Positions 1 to 8,684 of a DNA stretch of 34,259 bases are shown piece after piece. Numbering within the stretch: the stretch's first letter is position 1; the number at the start of each line of letters is the position of its first letter. Origin of the DNA: Alloprevotella sp. (lineage in GTDB: Bacteria > Bacteroidota > Bacteroidia > Bacteroidales > Bacteroidaceae); contig JAFSQD010000011.1 of the NCBI GenBank assembly GCA_017446765.1, positions 1-34,259 on the forward strand, in the 5' to 3' direction. The notes beneath the pieces were generated by a model. It made no database searches. It was given only the letters and a program-made list of their open reading frames with translations, and was not told where the DNA came from. Position numbers and translations under genes: made by a program.

Positions 1-71
1 CTAAAATCGTTAAACTACACACTGTAGCAATCGTTTGCCTTTATAACGTTTTTCCAAAGCCTTATGAACAC

Positions 72-113
72 TTGTCCAATGCGTTCGGAACTTTTTCCGA
101 GCGCATTGGACAA
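72..113. repeat. 19-bp inverted repeat forming a tight hairpin
   Basis: The left arm 72-90 and right arm 95-113 pair over 19 positions. The only irregularity is one G-U pair (T84 with G101), and the loop is the 4 nt CTTT. The arms start and end with TTGTCCAATGCG and CGCATTGGACAA. It could be a terminator for a gene left of the window or a mobile palindromic element. There is no T-run directly after it on either strand. Confidence 0.7.
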
Positions 114-366
114 CAACTCTCAGTGCCAGCAAGACAGAGCTCCACCTGTACCTCAACGTACGGCGTGCGGCAAAAGGGCACGTAGGTATCGAGGCGACAC
201 GATAAGCCACTTTTTTCATCTGAATCGACACGATAAGCACGTTGCAGGCACAATATAGGGTAACGTTATGAGGAAACGGGAAACAGTTCGCGCCCCAAAA
301 GCGACGCTATCGCCCCCCTCAAGTGCATGGTGGCGACATGCTAAGCGCCCATTTCTGATGTCCCTA

Positions 367-448
367 CTGCTACCTACTGCCACCCCATACACGCTCATAA
401 CTCACTGACAATATGGCGGCTACAAGTTGTGGGTAGCAGTGGTAGCAG
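367..448. repeat. Imperfect inverted repeat around CTGCTACC
   Basis: The segment 367-385 (CTGCTACCTACTGCCACCC) is nearly the reverse complement of 431-448, with one extra base and one mismatch. The arms are about 45 nt apart. The role is unknown; it may be a decayed element end or an RNA fold. Confidence 0.4.
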
Positions 449-510
449 ATTTCTTCGTAAAAAAGATTTTCCAAATTCATGTAAAGGGGAAACACGTGGT
501 CGCCTTGTCG

Positions 511-579
511 CTCGGCTTGTCCGAGTTTCGCTACGCGCTCGGCTTGTCCGAGTTTCGCCACGCGCTCGGTTTGTCCGAG
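511..579. repeat. 27-bp tandem repeat, 2.6 copies, each with a small hairpin
   Basis: The units are 511-537, 538-564 and a partial 565-579. Each unit is a 15-nt hairpin (CTCGG, a 5-nt loop, CCGAG) followed by a 12-nt spacer TTTCGCTACGCG or TTTCGCCACGCG. Unit differences are one base in the spacer and one in the loop. A related copy with different stem bases lies at 26756-26790 on the opposite strand. There are no unique spacers, so this is not a CRISPR array. Confidence 0.85.
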
Positions 580-664
580 AATTATCATAAACTCTAAGCA
601 TGGCTGATTATGGACTTTCCTGCATCCGCATTTGAATTGACTTTCATTAATTATATGGAATTTA

Positions 665-696
665 TTTGGCTCATTTGAAAAATGTATATACTTTTG
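665..696 (+). promoter_or_regulatory. Bacteroidales-type promoter for the secreted-protein cluster
   Basis: A TTTG at 665-668 is followed, after a 20-nt spacer, by TACTTTTG at 689-696. This matches the Bacteroidetes -33 TTTG and -7 TAnnTTTG elements at their usual spacing. Transcription would start near 703. It is the only full match I found upstream of the ten-gene run, so it probably drives at least its first part. Confidence 0.6.
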
Positions 697-703
697 CTGC
701 GCA

Positions 704-1053
704 TACTACTGCCTTTGGGCAGAAGGATGCACTATCTTATTGAAAAGACGTTTCTGACGTTTTATCTGTGGCATACTGAACTCGCAACTCACTTCCGCCG
801 CACGATAAAGCAACCAGAGCGTCCACAGATATGTACGTATGCCACCGCTGTAGTCGACATGACTTCTGCGATTTGGTATATACATACAGAGCGTGGGCCT
901 CATGTTGCTTATCTTCGGCGGATGGCAATGCGAGGCCTAGTATGCGGGATAAGCTACGGAACCAGGTCCCGCTTCTTTTTTGTAGGTAGTTTCTATTCAT
1001 TTTATCCCCCACTTGTCTGACCTCGGGATCTTCAGACCACAAAACTACATGTC
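704..1053 (+). other. Putative long 5' leader, no recognised element
   Basis: About 350 nt separate the predicted transcription start from the first clear start codon. A 112-codon open frame covers 682-1020, but it begins upstream of the predicted transcript start and its product resembles nothing known to me. I see no riboswitch class that I can name. Confidence 0.35.
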
Positions 1054-1728
1054 ATGAAGATATCTAAAGTATTGTGTGCTTTTCTTTTCCTGAGTTATTG
1101 CACAAGCATGTCGGCGCAACTTTCCAAAGAGCAGATTAAAGAGCGCAAAGAGATTCAGAAAGCGGCTCAAGCCGATTTGAGCAAAAAGGTTTCAAAGGCT
1201 GCCAAGAAAGAAGCCAAATCCATGAAGAAAGCGGGATGGCTTGTTACGCCTGGCGCCCTTCCCATTGAAAAGCAGCTTGATCGTTCCTTCACGATGCAGA
1301 TGGAGTATGATGAGACGCTTTTCCCGAAGTATATCATGGCAGAAGCTATGAGCATCGGAGAGACTTTCGACGCAGCGAAGATGCAAGCCATGGAACTGGC
1401 CAAGCAGAATCTTGCGGGACAGATACAGACAGAAGTGGCAGCACTGGTGGAAAACAGTGTGGCCAACAAGCAATTAAGCCAAGAGGAGGCAGCCTCCGTC
1501 ACAAAAAGCATAGCAGCGGGCAGGACACTTATCATTCAAAGCCTGGGACGCGTCATCCCCGTGATTGAAGTATACCGTCCCTTACAGAACAAAAACAAGG
1601 AGGTGCTGGTCCGGCTGGCTTACAATAGCGACATGGCAAAAGCCGCTGCAAAAGCTGCTGTTCGGAGAAATTTGGAGAGTGGCGCCGATGGCCTTCAACA
1701 AAGACTTGACGACATTTTGGGCTGGTAA
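1054..1728 (+). CDS. Secreted protein with LPP20-like region, paralog of next gene
   Basis: The 224-residue product begins with a signal peptide (residues 1-21), cut before Gln22. A Lys/Glu/Ala-rich, probably helical stretch follows (about 23-60), then a Gly-Trp motif at 61-62. The middle (about 100-150) has spaced alanines and helices resembling LPP20-like domains of small envelope proteins. The tail contains an EVLVRLAYN strand. The same order, including Gly-Trp and the spaced-alanine helix, recurs in the next gene, so the two look like ancient paralogs. It is the first gene of the run and lies 6 nt upstream of the second. The function is unknown; a periplasmic or outer-membrane-associated location is inferred from the signal peptide. 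The LPP20 label is a pattern impression, not a search result. Confidence 0.75.
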   Translation: MKISKVLCAFLFLSYCTSMSAQLSKEQIKERKEIQKAAQADLSKKVSKAAKKEAKSMKKAGWLVTPGALPIEKQLDRSFTMQMEYDETLFPKYIMAEAMSIGETFDAAKMQAMELAKQNLAGQIQTEVAALVENSVANKQLSQEEAASVTKSIAAGRTLIIQSLGRVIPVIEVYRPLQNKNKEVLVRLAYNSDMAKAAAKAAVRRNLESGADGLQQRLDDILGW

Positions 1729-1734
1729 CCCGTC

Positions 1735-2253
1735 ATGGCACGCAACCTTACGGCAATCCTGCTCATCATGCTTTGGCTGGTACCATCAACCTCCTTGGCT
1801 GAGGATCCGCTGCGCAACAAAGCATTGAGAAAAGAATACCAACAATCCTTGAAGCGTTTCAAGGATGAGGGTTGGACTGCATGGGAGCAGACGCGAAGTC
1901 TTGAAGATGTCGTACGGCGCTACTACTTTCTCCGTGACAAGGCCGGTCCGTTTGCAGACCTATTAGAGACATGTGCCATAGGCCGGACATCCAACGAAGC
2001 CATGAGACATGCCACCCACAAAGCTGCCACGCAGTATGTCAGGTTGCAAAACAGCAGAATTGAAGGCACCTCTCAGAGTATAACGAAGAACGAAGTGACG
2101 GCAGACACCGTCACTTCGACCTCATCCTTTGACTCATCCTTTAGGCTTCAGTCGGCGGAGAGTGTTTCGCTTCCCCGCCCGGCTCTTGCACTTTCAAGAC
2201 CTACTCCGGAAGGTAAGATTGAAGTCTTGCTGCTATATATCATTCACCAATAG
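1735..2253 (+). CDS. Small secreted protein, paralog of the preceding gene
   Basis: The product has 172 residues, with a predicted signal peptide ending near Ala22 (SLA then Glu-Asp). It keeps the neighbour's landmarks: a charged helix, a Gly-Trp pair, an LEDVVRRYYF segment matching the neighbour's IEKQLDRSF region, an Ala-spaced helix and a C-terminal strand IEVLLLYI. The region before the last strand is Ser/Thr-rich and diverged. It is the one signal-peptide protein in the cluster without Gln at the predicted mature start. It starts 6 nt after the first gene and ends 12 nt before the third, consistent with one transcript. The function is unknown. Confidence 0.7.
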   Translation: MARNLTAILLIMLWLVPSTSLAEDPLRNKALRKEYQQSLKRFKDEGWTAWEQTRSLEDVVRRYYFLRDKAGPFADLLETCAIGRTSNEAMRHATHKAATQYVRLQNSRIEGTSQSITKNEVTADTVTSTSSFDSSFRLQSAESVSLPRPALALSRPTPEGKIEVLLLYIIHQ

Positions 2254-2265
2254 GACAACTGAAAG

Positions 2266-3150
2266 ATGAAAACAGCACGTTTCCTCATGTTTAGCCTATC
2301 TTTTGCCATGCTGACAATTTCTCAGGTCTGTCATGGTCAGAAGGTAAAGAATGTTACCGGAAAGTATGTCTATGTAGTGAGCGACAATGACAATATCACG
2401 CTCAAGGAAGCCAAGAAAAAGAGTATTGAATTGGCAAAGGCCGAAGCTATAAAGAAAGCCTTTGGGGAGATGGTGACCTCTGATGTCATAGACACCCAGT
2501 CCACTACAAACGGTGAAAGCTCACGCTCGTACTATTGGGAAAACACCGTGGCTATGGCTAAGGGTGAATGGCTCAGCGACTCGGAGACCCCCGTCTTGGA
2601 CATTCGCTATGCTGACGGTAAACTATATTTCAGTGCCGAGGTGGCCGGCAGGGCAAGAGAGATTGTCCAAGCACAGACGGAGCTGCATTGGGCAACTCTG
2701 AGGAATTCAGACGGCAATATGACTGAGACGACAGAATTCTCGAACAATGATCGCCTATGCCTTCAATTTCAGTCACCAGCAGATGGCTATCTGGCCGCAT
2801 ACCTGATTTCCGGAGACGATAATACCTCATGTCTTCTGCCCTACCCTAAGGATTCCGACGGGAAATTTCCCGTAAAGGCGGGACATTCCTACACGCTTTT
2901 CGACAAAGTATATGATTCCTCCGCTTATCACTATAAGCTACGAACGATTCACCCACAGGAAGAGAACCAAATTGTCCTCATCTTCTCTCCTAACCCTTTC
3001 GTGAAATGTAACGAGACATCCCGCGACAACCGCCATCCCGGCTCGTTGAGCACGCATGATTTCCAACGGTGGCTCTTGCGCTGCCAAAGGCAGGATCCCG
3101 ACATGGTCGTAGACAAGAAGTGGATAAGGATCATTTCTCCCTTGAAATAA
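2266..3150 (+). CDS. Secreted DUF4384-like protein
   Basis: The 294-residue product has a signal peptide (1-24, then Gln25). The N-terminal part carries an EAKKKSIELAKAEAIKKAFG helix, typical of FlgT/LPP20-like envelope domains in which alanines recur before a Phe-Gly. The second half has the hallmarks of a DUF4384-type beta domain: a 'SPADGYLAAYL' strand, an LLPYP turn, a GHSYTLF strand and an IFSPNPF strand. In other bacteria DUF4384 is found with caspase-like proteases and kinases. It closes with an FQRWLLRC helix and a WIRIISP strand. The product of 13222-14115 has the same order of elements and is a clear paralog. A periplasmic ligand- or partner-binding role is inference. Confidence 0.8.
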   Translation: MKTARFLMFSLSFAMLTISQVCHGQKVKNVTGKYVYVVSDNDNITLKEAKKKSIELAKAEAIKKAFGEMVTSDVIDTQSTTNGESSRSYYWENTVAMAKGEWLSDSETPVLDIRYADGKLYFSAEVAGRAREIVQAQTELHWATLRNSDGNMTETTEFSNNDRLCLQFQSPADGYLAAYLISGDDNTSCLLPYPKDSDGKFPVKAGHSYTLFDKVYDSSAYHYKLRTIHPQEENQIVLIFSPNPFVKCNETSRDNRHPGSLSTHDFQRWLLRCQRQDPDMVVDKKWIRIISPLK

Positions 3151-3175
3151 AAACCCTCAATAGCATCATAACCGA

Positions 3176-4084
3176 ATGAACAGAAAAACTATGGCCTTGC
3201 TGGCAGGCTGTCTTCTTGCGAGCACATCATTTGCCCAGACGGAAAATAAAGAGCGGAAAGAGATATCATCCATAGATGACATCATGGCAGAACAACAAGG
3301 CGTGACAACCCGCAACATGACCGAACGTCACTTTGCCAATGTATGGCAACGGCGTTCCTATTACAATCTCAGTTTTGGCTCAATGGCACTATCTCCCAAA
3401 GAAGATTATCCTACAGGTGTGACAGAAGGCATTGTCCCCAAATACGAAAGTGATTGGGCCGCATCACTGCAATTAGGGCGCAGCTATCGTCTTCACAAAA
3501 AACCCATCGCAAATGTCATTCAATTCAACATTGACTATACAGGCATCGACCTAAACGTGTCGCATATCAAGCATGCGGGAGACGGAAGAAATCTCTACGA
3601 TAGCAGCAATACCTTTGTCCCTGAGGGCAACACCAGTCGGGACACACAATACTATATCCCGTGGAATCTCGAAAAATACGAGGCAGACTACGGAATGAAG
3701 CTTGGCCCTTCCATTACTCTTTCCCCGTTTACAGGAACAAAGAGCCGCGGTGCTCACTTTCTTCAACTTCATTGTTACTATCACATTGGTTATCAAGCTT
3801 CACTCCTACTTTTCTTGAATGATGGAGATGCCGACGTGAACCAAGCAACGACAGGACAGAACAGAACTGCTCATGAAAAGATGGAAAGCGGCACCAAACT
3901 GAACTGGGGGCATGGAGTTACGCAAAGTTTCGGCATTGTGCTGAGCTGGAAGGGCATCGGTATCGGCTACGAATACCGCGCCGCCAACCTGAAATACAAG
4001 TCTACATCCCCCAGCACATTTGGAAACAACTCCTACAAATTCGACACTTCCCTAAACCGGTTCTTTATCCAGTTCCGCAATTAG
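3176..4084 (+). CDS. Candidate outer-membrane beta-barrel protein
   Basis: The product has 302 residues with a signal peptide of 20, then Gln21. After an acidic linker (about 22-60) the chain alternates hydrophobic and polar residues in short strands: YYNLSFGSMAL, WAASLQLGRSY, GIVLSWKGIGIGYEYRAAN. It ends in an aromatic-rich strand FFIQFRN. Ending on a beta strand with an aromatic residue near the terminus is usual for outer-membrane barrels. I recognise no named family. It begins 25 nt after the DUF4384-like gene and is followed after 45 nt by the first caspase gene. It may provide an outer-membrane anchor for the system. Confidence 0.65.
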   Translation: MNRKTMALLAGCLLASTSFAQTENKERKEISSIDDIMAEQQGVTTRNMTERHFANVWQRRSYYNLSFGSMALSPKEDYPTGVTEGIVPKYESDWAASLQLGRSYRLHKKPIANVIQFNIDYTGIDLNVSHIKHAGDGRNLYDSSNTFVPEGNTSRDTQYYIPWNLEKYEADYGMKLGPSITLSPFTGTKSRGAHFLQLHCYYHIGYQASLLLFLNDGDADVNQATTGQNRTAHEKMESGTKLNWGHGVTQSFGIVLSWKGIGIGYEYRAANLKYKSTSPSTFGNNSYKFDTSLNRFFIQFRN

Positions 4085-4129
4085 AACTGATGTATCATTA
4101 GAGTCAGAGAAATTCAAAACGATAACATT

Positions 4130-5650
4130 ATGAAAAAGTTATTTGCGCTATTATCCATAGTCCTCACGGCCTCAACGATTGCCCATGGACAGTCCTTCAC
4201 AAAAATAGAAGGAAAATGCAGTGACGATATCAAATGGACCTTTGACGGTGTAACACTTTTCCTTACCGACGTGGGAACCAATATGAGCTATGCGGTACTT
4301 CCTGATTACGACACGAAAATGAACATTGCTCCTTGGCTAAAACGGGGTCTGAACGTCAAGCGAGTACAGGTCGGCAGCGGCATCATCCGCATTGGCTCGT
4401 GCGCATTCTATAACTGTGAAACACTACAGGAAGTCGTTTTTAAGGGTACAAACCTGCGCGAAATAGGCTGGGGAGCATTCCTAAATTGCACACAATTGCG
4501 GACTATCTCCTTGCCCGTACAGGTGCAGGAGATCGGCACCATCGCATTTGCCAACTGTCACAACCTCCTAAACGTCAACATTCCCGACCGTTGCCGTGTA
4601 GGCGACCAAGCTTATGCATCATGCAAAAGCCTTAATGCTGTCGAAGTCGGCATGACAGCCATCCTCGGACATCTTGTCTTTGCCACGGAGCATAAAGAAG
4701 AAGGCAAGGTAAGCCACACGTTCTATGATGGTGAGTTACGACGACTTCCCCCCTACATCACTGTGGGTAATTGCAATGAGTATGGCTTGAGCAAGGAAAG
4801 CGTTGAAAAATATTTTGAGACAAACAGTGTAATCGCTGCTGAGGACTACGACGCCAAGACCAGCCTGCTTGATGCCGGAATACCCTCTACCTCATACTCT
4901 GCCAACGACACCTACGCGCTCATCATCGGCAATCAGAACTATCGTTTTGTAGGAAAGGTACCATATGCCATCCATGATGCCCGCATTTTCAGTGAGTATT
5001 GTCAGAAAACGTTAGGAATACCTGTTGGAAATATCCACCTCGTTGAGGATGCCACAAAAGAAATGATTCTTGAGGAAGAGTTTGAAGACTGGCTTGGAAC
5101 TCTCAAGAACCGGGAGGAGAAAAAACTCATCGTCTACTATGCCGGCCATGGCGTGCCCGACATCAAGAACAAAAACAAAGCCTACCTCCTCCCCACCGAC
5201 GTCCGTGGCACCAACCCGAAACGTGGCATATCACTTGACAACTTCTACTCAAGATTAGGCGATTTCGCCTTTTACCAGACTGCCGTCTTCCTTGACGCAT
5301 GCTTCAGCGGCGTCAACCGTGACAATGAGAGCATATCGGAAGGACTACGCGGTGTGGAGATTGAAGTGGAAGATGCCACCTTCGGCAATGGAAATGTCGT
5401 TGTATTCTCGGCAAGCCAGGGAAATGAAACGGCACAAGGCTATGCACAGGAAGGGCATGGCCTCTTTACCTATTATCTCCTGAAGAATCTTCGTGACTCT
5501 CACGGATACATATCCTTCGGAGATCTGTCAGACAACCTGCAAAAACAAGTTTCAGAGAAAGCGCCGCAACTGCAACTGCGCAAGAGCCAAACTCCCGCCA
5601 CAAACACCTCGGCCAACGTGGCTAAGACGTGGCGCACAATGCGTTTCTGA
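4130..5650 (+). CDS. Secreted leucine-rich-repeat plus caspase-fold (C14) protease
   Basis: The product has 506 residues. A signal peptide (1-20) precedes Gln21. Residues about 70-210 hold BspA-type (LRR_5) repeats such as IGSCAFYNCETLQEV and IGTIAFANCHNLLNV. The caspase-like domain begins near 258 (NDTYALIIGNQNY). It has the catalytic His340 in YYAGHGVPD and Cys391 in FLDACFSG, so both dyad residues are intact. The family is clan CD, which usually cleaves after basic or acidic residues; specificity here is unknown. The repeats probably bind a partner or surface, and the protease would act in the periplasm or at the surface. The stop codon lies 8 nt before the CHASE2 gene, so the two are probably co-translated. 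A second caspase homolog lies at 10660-13203. Confidence 0.88.
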   Translation: MKKLFALLSIVLTASTIAHGQSFTKIEGKCSDDIKWTFDGVTLFLTDVGTNMSYAVLPDYDTKMNIAPWLKRGLNVKRVQVGSGIIRIGSCAFYNCETLQEVVFKGTNLREIGWGAFLNCTQLRTISLPVQVQEIGTIAFANCHNLLNVNIPDRCRVGDQAYASCKSLNAVEVGMTAILGHLVFATEHKEEGKVSHTFYDGELRRLPPYITVGNCNEYGLSKESVEKYFETNSVIAAEDYDAKTSLLDAGIPSTSYSANDTYALIIGNQNYRFVGKVPYAIHDARIFSEYCQKTLGIPVGNIHLVEDATKEMILEEEFEDWLGTLKNREEKKLIVYYAGHGVPDIKNKNKAYLLPTDVRGTNPKRGISLDNFYSRLGDFAFYQTAVFLDACFSGVNRDNESISEGLRGVEIEVEDATFGNGNVVVFSASQGNETAQGYAQEGHGLFTYYLLKNLRDSHGYISFGDLSDNLQKQVSEKAPQLQLRKSQTPATNTSANVAKTWRTMRF

Positions 5651-5658
5651 TAATCAAT

Positions 5659-6792
5659 ATGCGTAAGAAAATCCTCGGAATTGAAGATATCTGTACCGTC
5701 CTGTTTGCTTTCATCACGATGGGCATACTCGGTGCCATGGCCATCAAGTTGGCCTTTCTTGGGCCGGTAGCCCAGACGATGAAGGACTTCTCGTTTACAG
5801 ACATATTCTACCACGTCCTGCAAGAAAACGGAACAGCCGATACCAGCCACGTCATCACCATAGTGGACATGACCGACCTTCCGTCCCGTGAAGCTATTGC
5901 AGACAAGTTGGAAGAGATTGAAGCCATAGGCCCCAAGGTGGTGGGTGTGGATGTCGTCTTCGAAGGATTGAAAGACGACACACTCAGCGACCTCCGACTC
6001 GCCAATATAGCTGAAAACGAAAATATCGTTTTCTCCTATCGCGTGCAAGACTACGTGGACGACTCTATCGGCTATAGCAAGGAGATTCACTCCTTCTTTA
6101 CTCCGGGAATGAAAGCGAAAGAGGGATACACCAACTTTGAGCGCAGGTTGATTGGCGGCCTGAAACGGAACGTCACTTTGCGACTTCGATCAATGGGTCA
6201 GGACCGAAGCGATTCTTTCGTCTGGAGAGTAGCTTCTGTTTTTTCAGACGGGCAGATAGCAGAACTGCAGCAAGAGAAGCTTGCTGTAAACTTCCGTCCT
6301 ACCATCTTTCGGGTCATACCTTCCGATTCCATTCAGGCATACCGCGACTGGATTGAGGGGCATGTCGTACTTTTTGGAGCTACCGCAGAGTTGGCCGACA
6401 GACACTACACACCATTGGGCGAGATGCCTGGTGTGGAGTTGATTGCCTACTCCGTACAGACCCTGCTGGAAAACTCCCAAGTCAGGACCCTCCCCGTTGT
6501 CCTAATTGCCGTTATTTCATTCTTAGTCGTTCTCCTCACCCATATCATGCGAAAGCAGTATCTCAGATGGGGACAACGCCTGACCACGGACTGGCTGCGC
6601 TTCATGCTCACATCCACTTTCTTTGTCGGTCTTCTTGTCACGCTCTGGACCATCCTGCTCGTTTGGATTGCTTTCCTCATATTCTATTTCACAGGCTACA
6701 ATGTCAACCTCGGTTGGGCCATGGCAGCAATACCCTTTCTGGGCGGAGCCAAAGAGTTCTACGGCATAATGGCCATAAGGTCTGGTCAATAG
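5659..6792 (+). CDS. Membrane CHASE2 sensor protein without an output domain
   Basis: Starting at the ATG 8 nt after the caspase stop gives 377 residues. Residues about 11-35 form a membrane segment. A CHASE2 domain follows (about 60-272): an early strand VITIVDMTDLP, then VVGVDVVFEG near 94-103, and the diagnostic block GHVVLFGATAELADRH, TPLGEMPGVELIAYSVQTLL at 234-270. Two or three more membrane helices (about 278-297 and 314-345, possibly 350-370) end the protein. CHASE2 normally senses an extracytoplasmic signal for an attached kinase or cyclase. Here nothing follows the last helix, so the signal must pass to a separate partner. An in-frame start at 5629 would overlap the caspase gene and adds no recognised sequence, so I reject it. 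Confidence 0.88.
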   Translation: MRKKILGIEDICTVLFAFITMGILGAMAIKLAFLGPVAQTMKDFSFTDIFYHVLQENGTADTSHVITIVDMTDLPSREAIADKLEEIEAIGPKVVGVDVVFEGLKDDTLSDLRLANIAENENIVFSYRVQDYVDDSIGYSKEIHSFFTPGMKAKEGYTNFERRLIGGLKRNVTLRLRSMGQDRSDSFVWRVASVFSDGQIAELQQEKLAVNFRPTIFRVIPSDSIQAYRDWIEGHVVLFGATAELADRHYTPLGEMPGVELIAYSVQTLLENSQVRTLPVVLIAVISFLVVLLTHIMRKQYLRWGQRLTTDWLRFMLTSTFFVGLLVTLWTILLVWIAFLIFYFTGYNVNLGWAMAAIPFLGGAKEFYGIMAIRSGQ

Positions 6793-6854
6793 CAACAGGA
6801 ATACCAATTGACTTTTTATTTCTTCAGCATATCACACGAATCCATAGAACCACC

Positions 6855-8684
6855 ATGAAGTACAAAATAATCACTCTGTTCCTGCTTTTCACTGGCTGCG
6901 CCACAATGGCATATGCACAGAAATACATTGTCATGAGCATAACCGGACACATCGCTGCAGAAACACCAGGCACAGCAAGACACGAACTGCGCCTCCGCGA
7001 GACGCTGACGCCTCAGTCCATACTGAACATCCCATACAAAGCGCAAGTAGAGCTGCTTGACGAAAAAGCCAAAAAGAAATACGTACTTAAAACTCCCGGC
7101 AAAGGAAGCGTGGGCAGCATGGTAGCGAATCGTCAGAACTCTGTCATCCAGCTGACGACGCAATACCTTGCCTATGCAAAAAGCCGCCTGCTTGGCAACG
7201 GGGAACTCTCTTCAAGACACTACAGCGACCCTGCTACGGTCACAAGGGAAGTTGCCGTGAGCCGAAATCCCTATGAAGAAGAGTTCAATGCCTTCCGACA
7301 GGAGGCACAACGCAAGTATGACGAATTTCGCCTGAACGCCATACGCACCTATGCCCAGTTTGTCAGAAATGCTTGGGAAGCCATAGGTGCTCAGCCCCCC
7401 AAGCCCATGCCAAGTGAAGACAATGTCCCTCCCGTGACAGCGCCCCAAGAGGACGAGCAGAAGCAAATGCTTGAAGAAAAAAAACTTATCCCCGCCATCG
7501 ACACAATAAAGATAGAAATACCCATCGAGCCACAGCCTCTCCCCATCACCCCCATACGCGAACAGGAAGAGGATAGTATAGAGCGCATAGATTTCACCTT
7601 TTTCGGAACTCCCCTGCACGTGCGTTTCTCCCACAAAGAGACATTCACCATGGGAAAAGTGACGGAAGAAGCTGTGGCCGATGTTTTCAGTCGTTTTGCC
7701 AGCCTTGACTACAACAATACCATCAGAGACTGCCTCGAACTGCGCCACATCCATCAGCTTGGAGACTGGGCCTACCTGCAGATGCTTGACGCACTTGCAT
7801 CCGCCTGCTTCCAAGACAGAAACGAAAGCATACTCTTCATGGCCTACCTCTATCAGCAGTCAGGCTATAAGATGCGCCTTGCCATGACCGACGATAGCAT
7901 ATACATGCTCTATACATCCCGACACACCATATTCCAGCAACCCTACTACGCCATTGACGGCGACAACTTCTACGTCTACGGAGGCGACATCAATGGGCTC
8001 CGCATCTGCACCGCGTCCTATCCTGGCGAAAAACCACTTTCCCTAATCATCAGCAAGCCCATGGTGTTGTCAGAAAATAATTCCGACTCCCGGCATCTCA
8101 AGTCAACACGTTTTGAGAACATGGATTTCTCAATGGAAGTAAACAAAAACCTCATCGACTTCTACGAGACCTACCCAACTTCAATGATTGACGACAACAT
8201 CATGACGCGTTGGGCCATCTATGCCAATACGCCGATTGACATTACGCTCAGCGAAAACCTTCTACAGGCCATCCGCTCGCGCATCTCCGGCCTCAACCCA
8301 TACGACGCGGCCGAACGCCTACTCAACTGGGTACAGACAGCCTTTCAGTACGAATACGATGACACCGTATGGGGAGGCGACCGTGCCTTCTTTGCTGAAG
8401 AGTCCCTCTACTACCCCTACTGCGACTGCGAAGACCGCTCCATTCTCTTCTCTCGACTCGTGCGCGATCTGCTCGGCCTGAAGGTTTGCCTCGTCTACTA
8501 CCCCGGACACCTTGCTACAGCCGTCAGTTTCCCTGACCATGCCGTGAAAGGAGATTTTCTTCTGGTAGGCGGAGAACCCTACATTGTATGCGACCCCACA
8601 TTCATCGGAGCCAAGATTGGGCTGACCATGCCCGGTATGGACAACACATCAGCAAGGGTCATCCTCCTCAGCACGGGAGAATAA
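6855..8684 (+). CDS. Secreted transglutaminase-like cysteine enzyme
   Basis: Starting at the ATG that opens a signal peptide (1-21, then Gln22) gives 609 residues; the open frame continues upstream into the CHASE2 gene without signal-peptide character. Residues about 138-180 form a charged helical segment with FNAFRQEAQRKYDEF. A Pro/Glu-rich linker follows (about 180-250). The C-terminal part has a transglutaminase-type triad: Cys525 in CDCEDRSILF, His552 in YYPGHLATAV and Asp580 in CDPTF, in the family's order and spacing. Such folds act as peptidases, transglutaminases or amidases, so the reaction is uncertain. It lies in the middle of the caspase/CHASE2 run, 62 nt after CHASE2, and is probably periplasmic. 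I cannot name a characterised homolog. Confidence 0.85.
   Translation: MKYKIITLFLLFTGCATMAYAQKYIVMSITGHIAAETPGTARHELRLRETLTPQSILNIPYKAQVELLDEKAKKKYVLKTPGKGSVGSMVANRQNSVIQLTTQYLAYAKSRLLGNGELSSRHYSDPATVTREVAVSRNPYEEEFNAFRQEAQRKYDEFRLNAIRTYAQFVRNAWEAIGAQPPKPMPSEDNVPPVTAPQEDEQKQMLEEKKLIPAIDTIKIEIPIEPQPLPITPIREQEEDSIERIDFTFFGTPLHVRFSHKETFTMGKVTEEAVADVFSRFASLDYNNTIRDCLELRHIHQLGDWAYLQMLDALASACFQDRNESILFMAYLYQQSGYKMRLAMTDDSIYMLYTSRHTIFQQPYYAIDGDNFYVYGGDINGLRICTASYPGEKPLSLIISKPMVLSENNSDSRHLKSTRFENMDFSMEVNKNLIDFYETYPTSMIDDNIMTRWAIYANTPIDITLSENLLQAIRSRISGLNPYDAAERLLNWVQTAFQYEYDDTVWGGDRAFFAEESLYYPYCDCEDRSILFSRLVRDLLGLKVCLVYYPGHLATAVSFPDHAVKGDFLLVGGEPYIVCDPTFIGAKIGLTMPGMDNTSARVILLSTGE

Larger units (their letters stand above)
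1..664. other. Gene-free repeat-rich region upstream of the secreted-protein cluster
   Basis: I see no convincing gene here. The open frames are short, lack family resemblance and overlap repeats. The stretch holds a long hairpin (72-113), two copies of the 13-mer CGACACGATAAGC near 204 and 226, an imperfect inverted repeat (367-385 against 431-448) and a tandem hairpin repeat (511-579). The left edge shows no truncated gene that I can recognise. Confidence 0.6.

Noticed and set aside
511..579. Possible CRISPR array
   Set aside because: The 27-bp units are directly adjacent and nearly identical, with no variable spacers and no cas genes.
682..1020. 112-codon open frame before the secreted cluster
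   Set aside because: It starts upstream of the predicted transcription start, has no signal peptide or family resemblance, and its composition looks like untranslated sequence.
6567..6854. N-terminal extension of the transglutaminase-like gene
   Set aside because: It lies inside the CHASE2 coding sequence; the ATG at 6855 begins a proper signal peptide.
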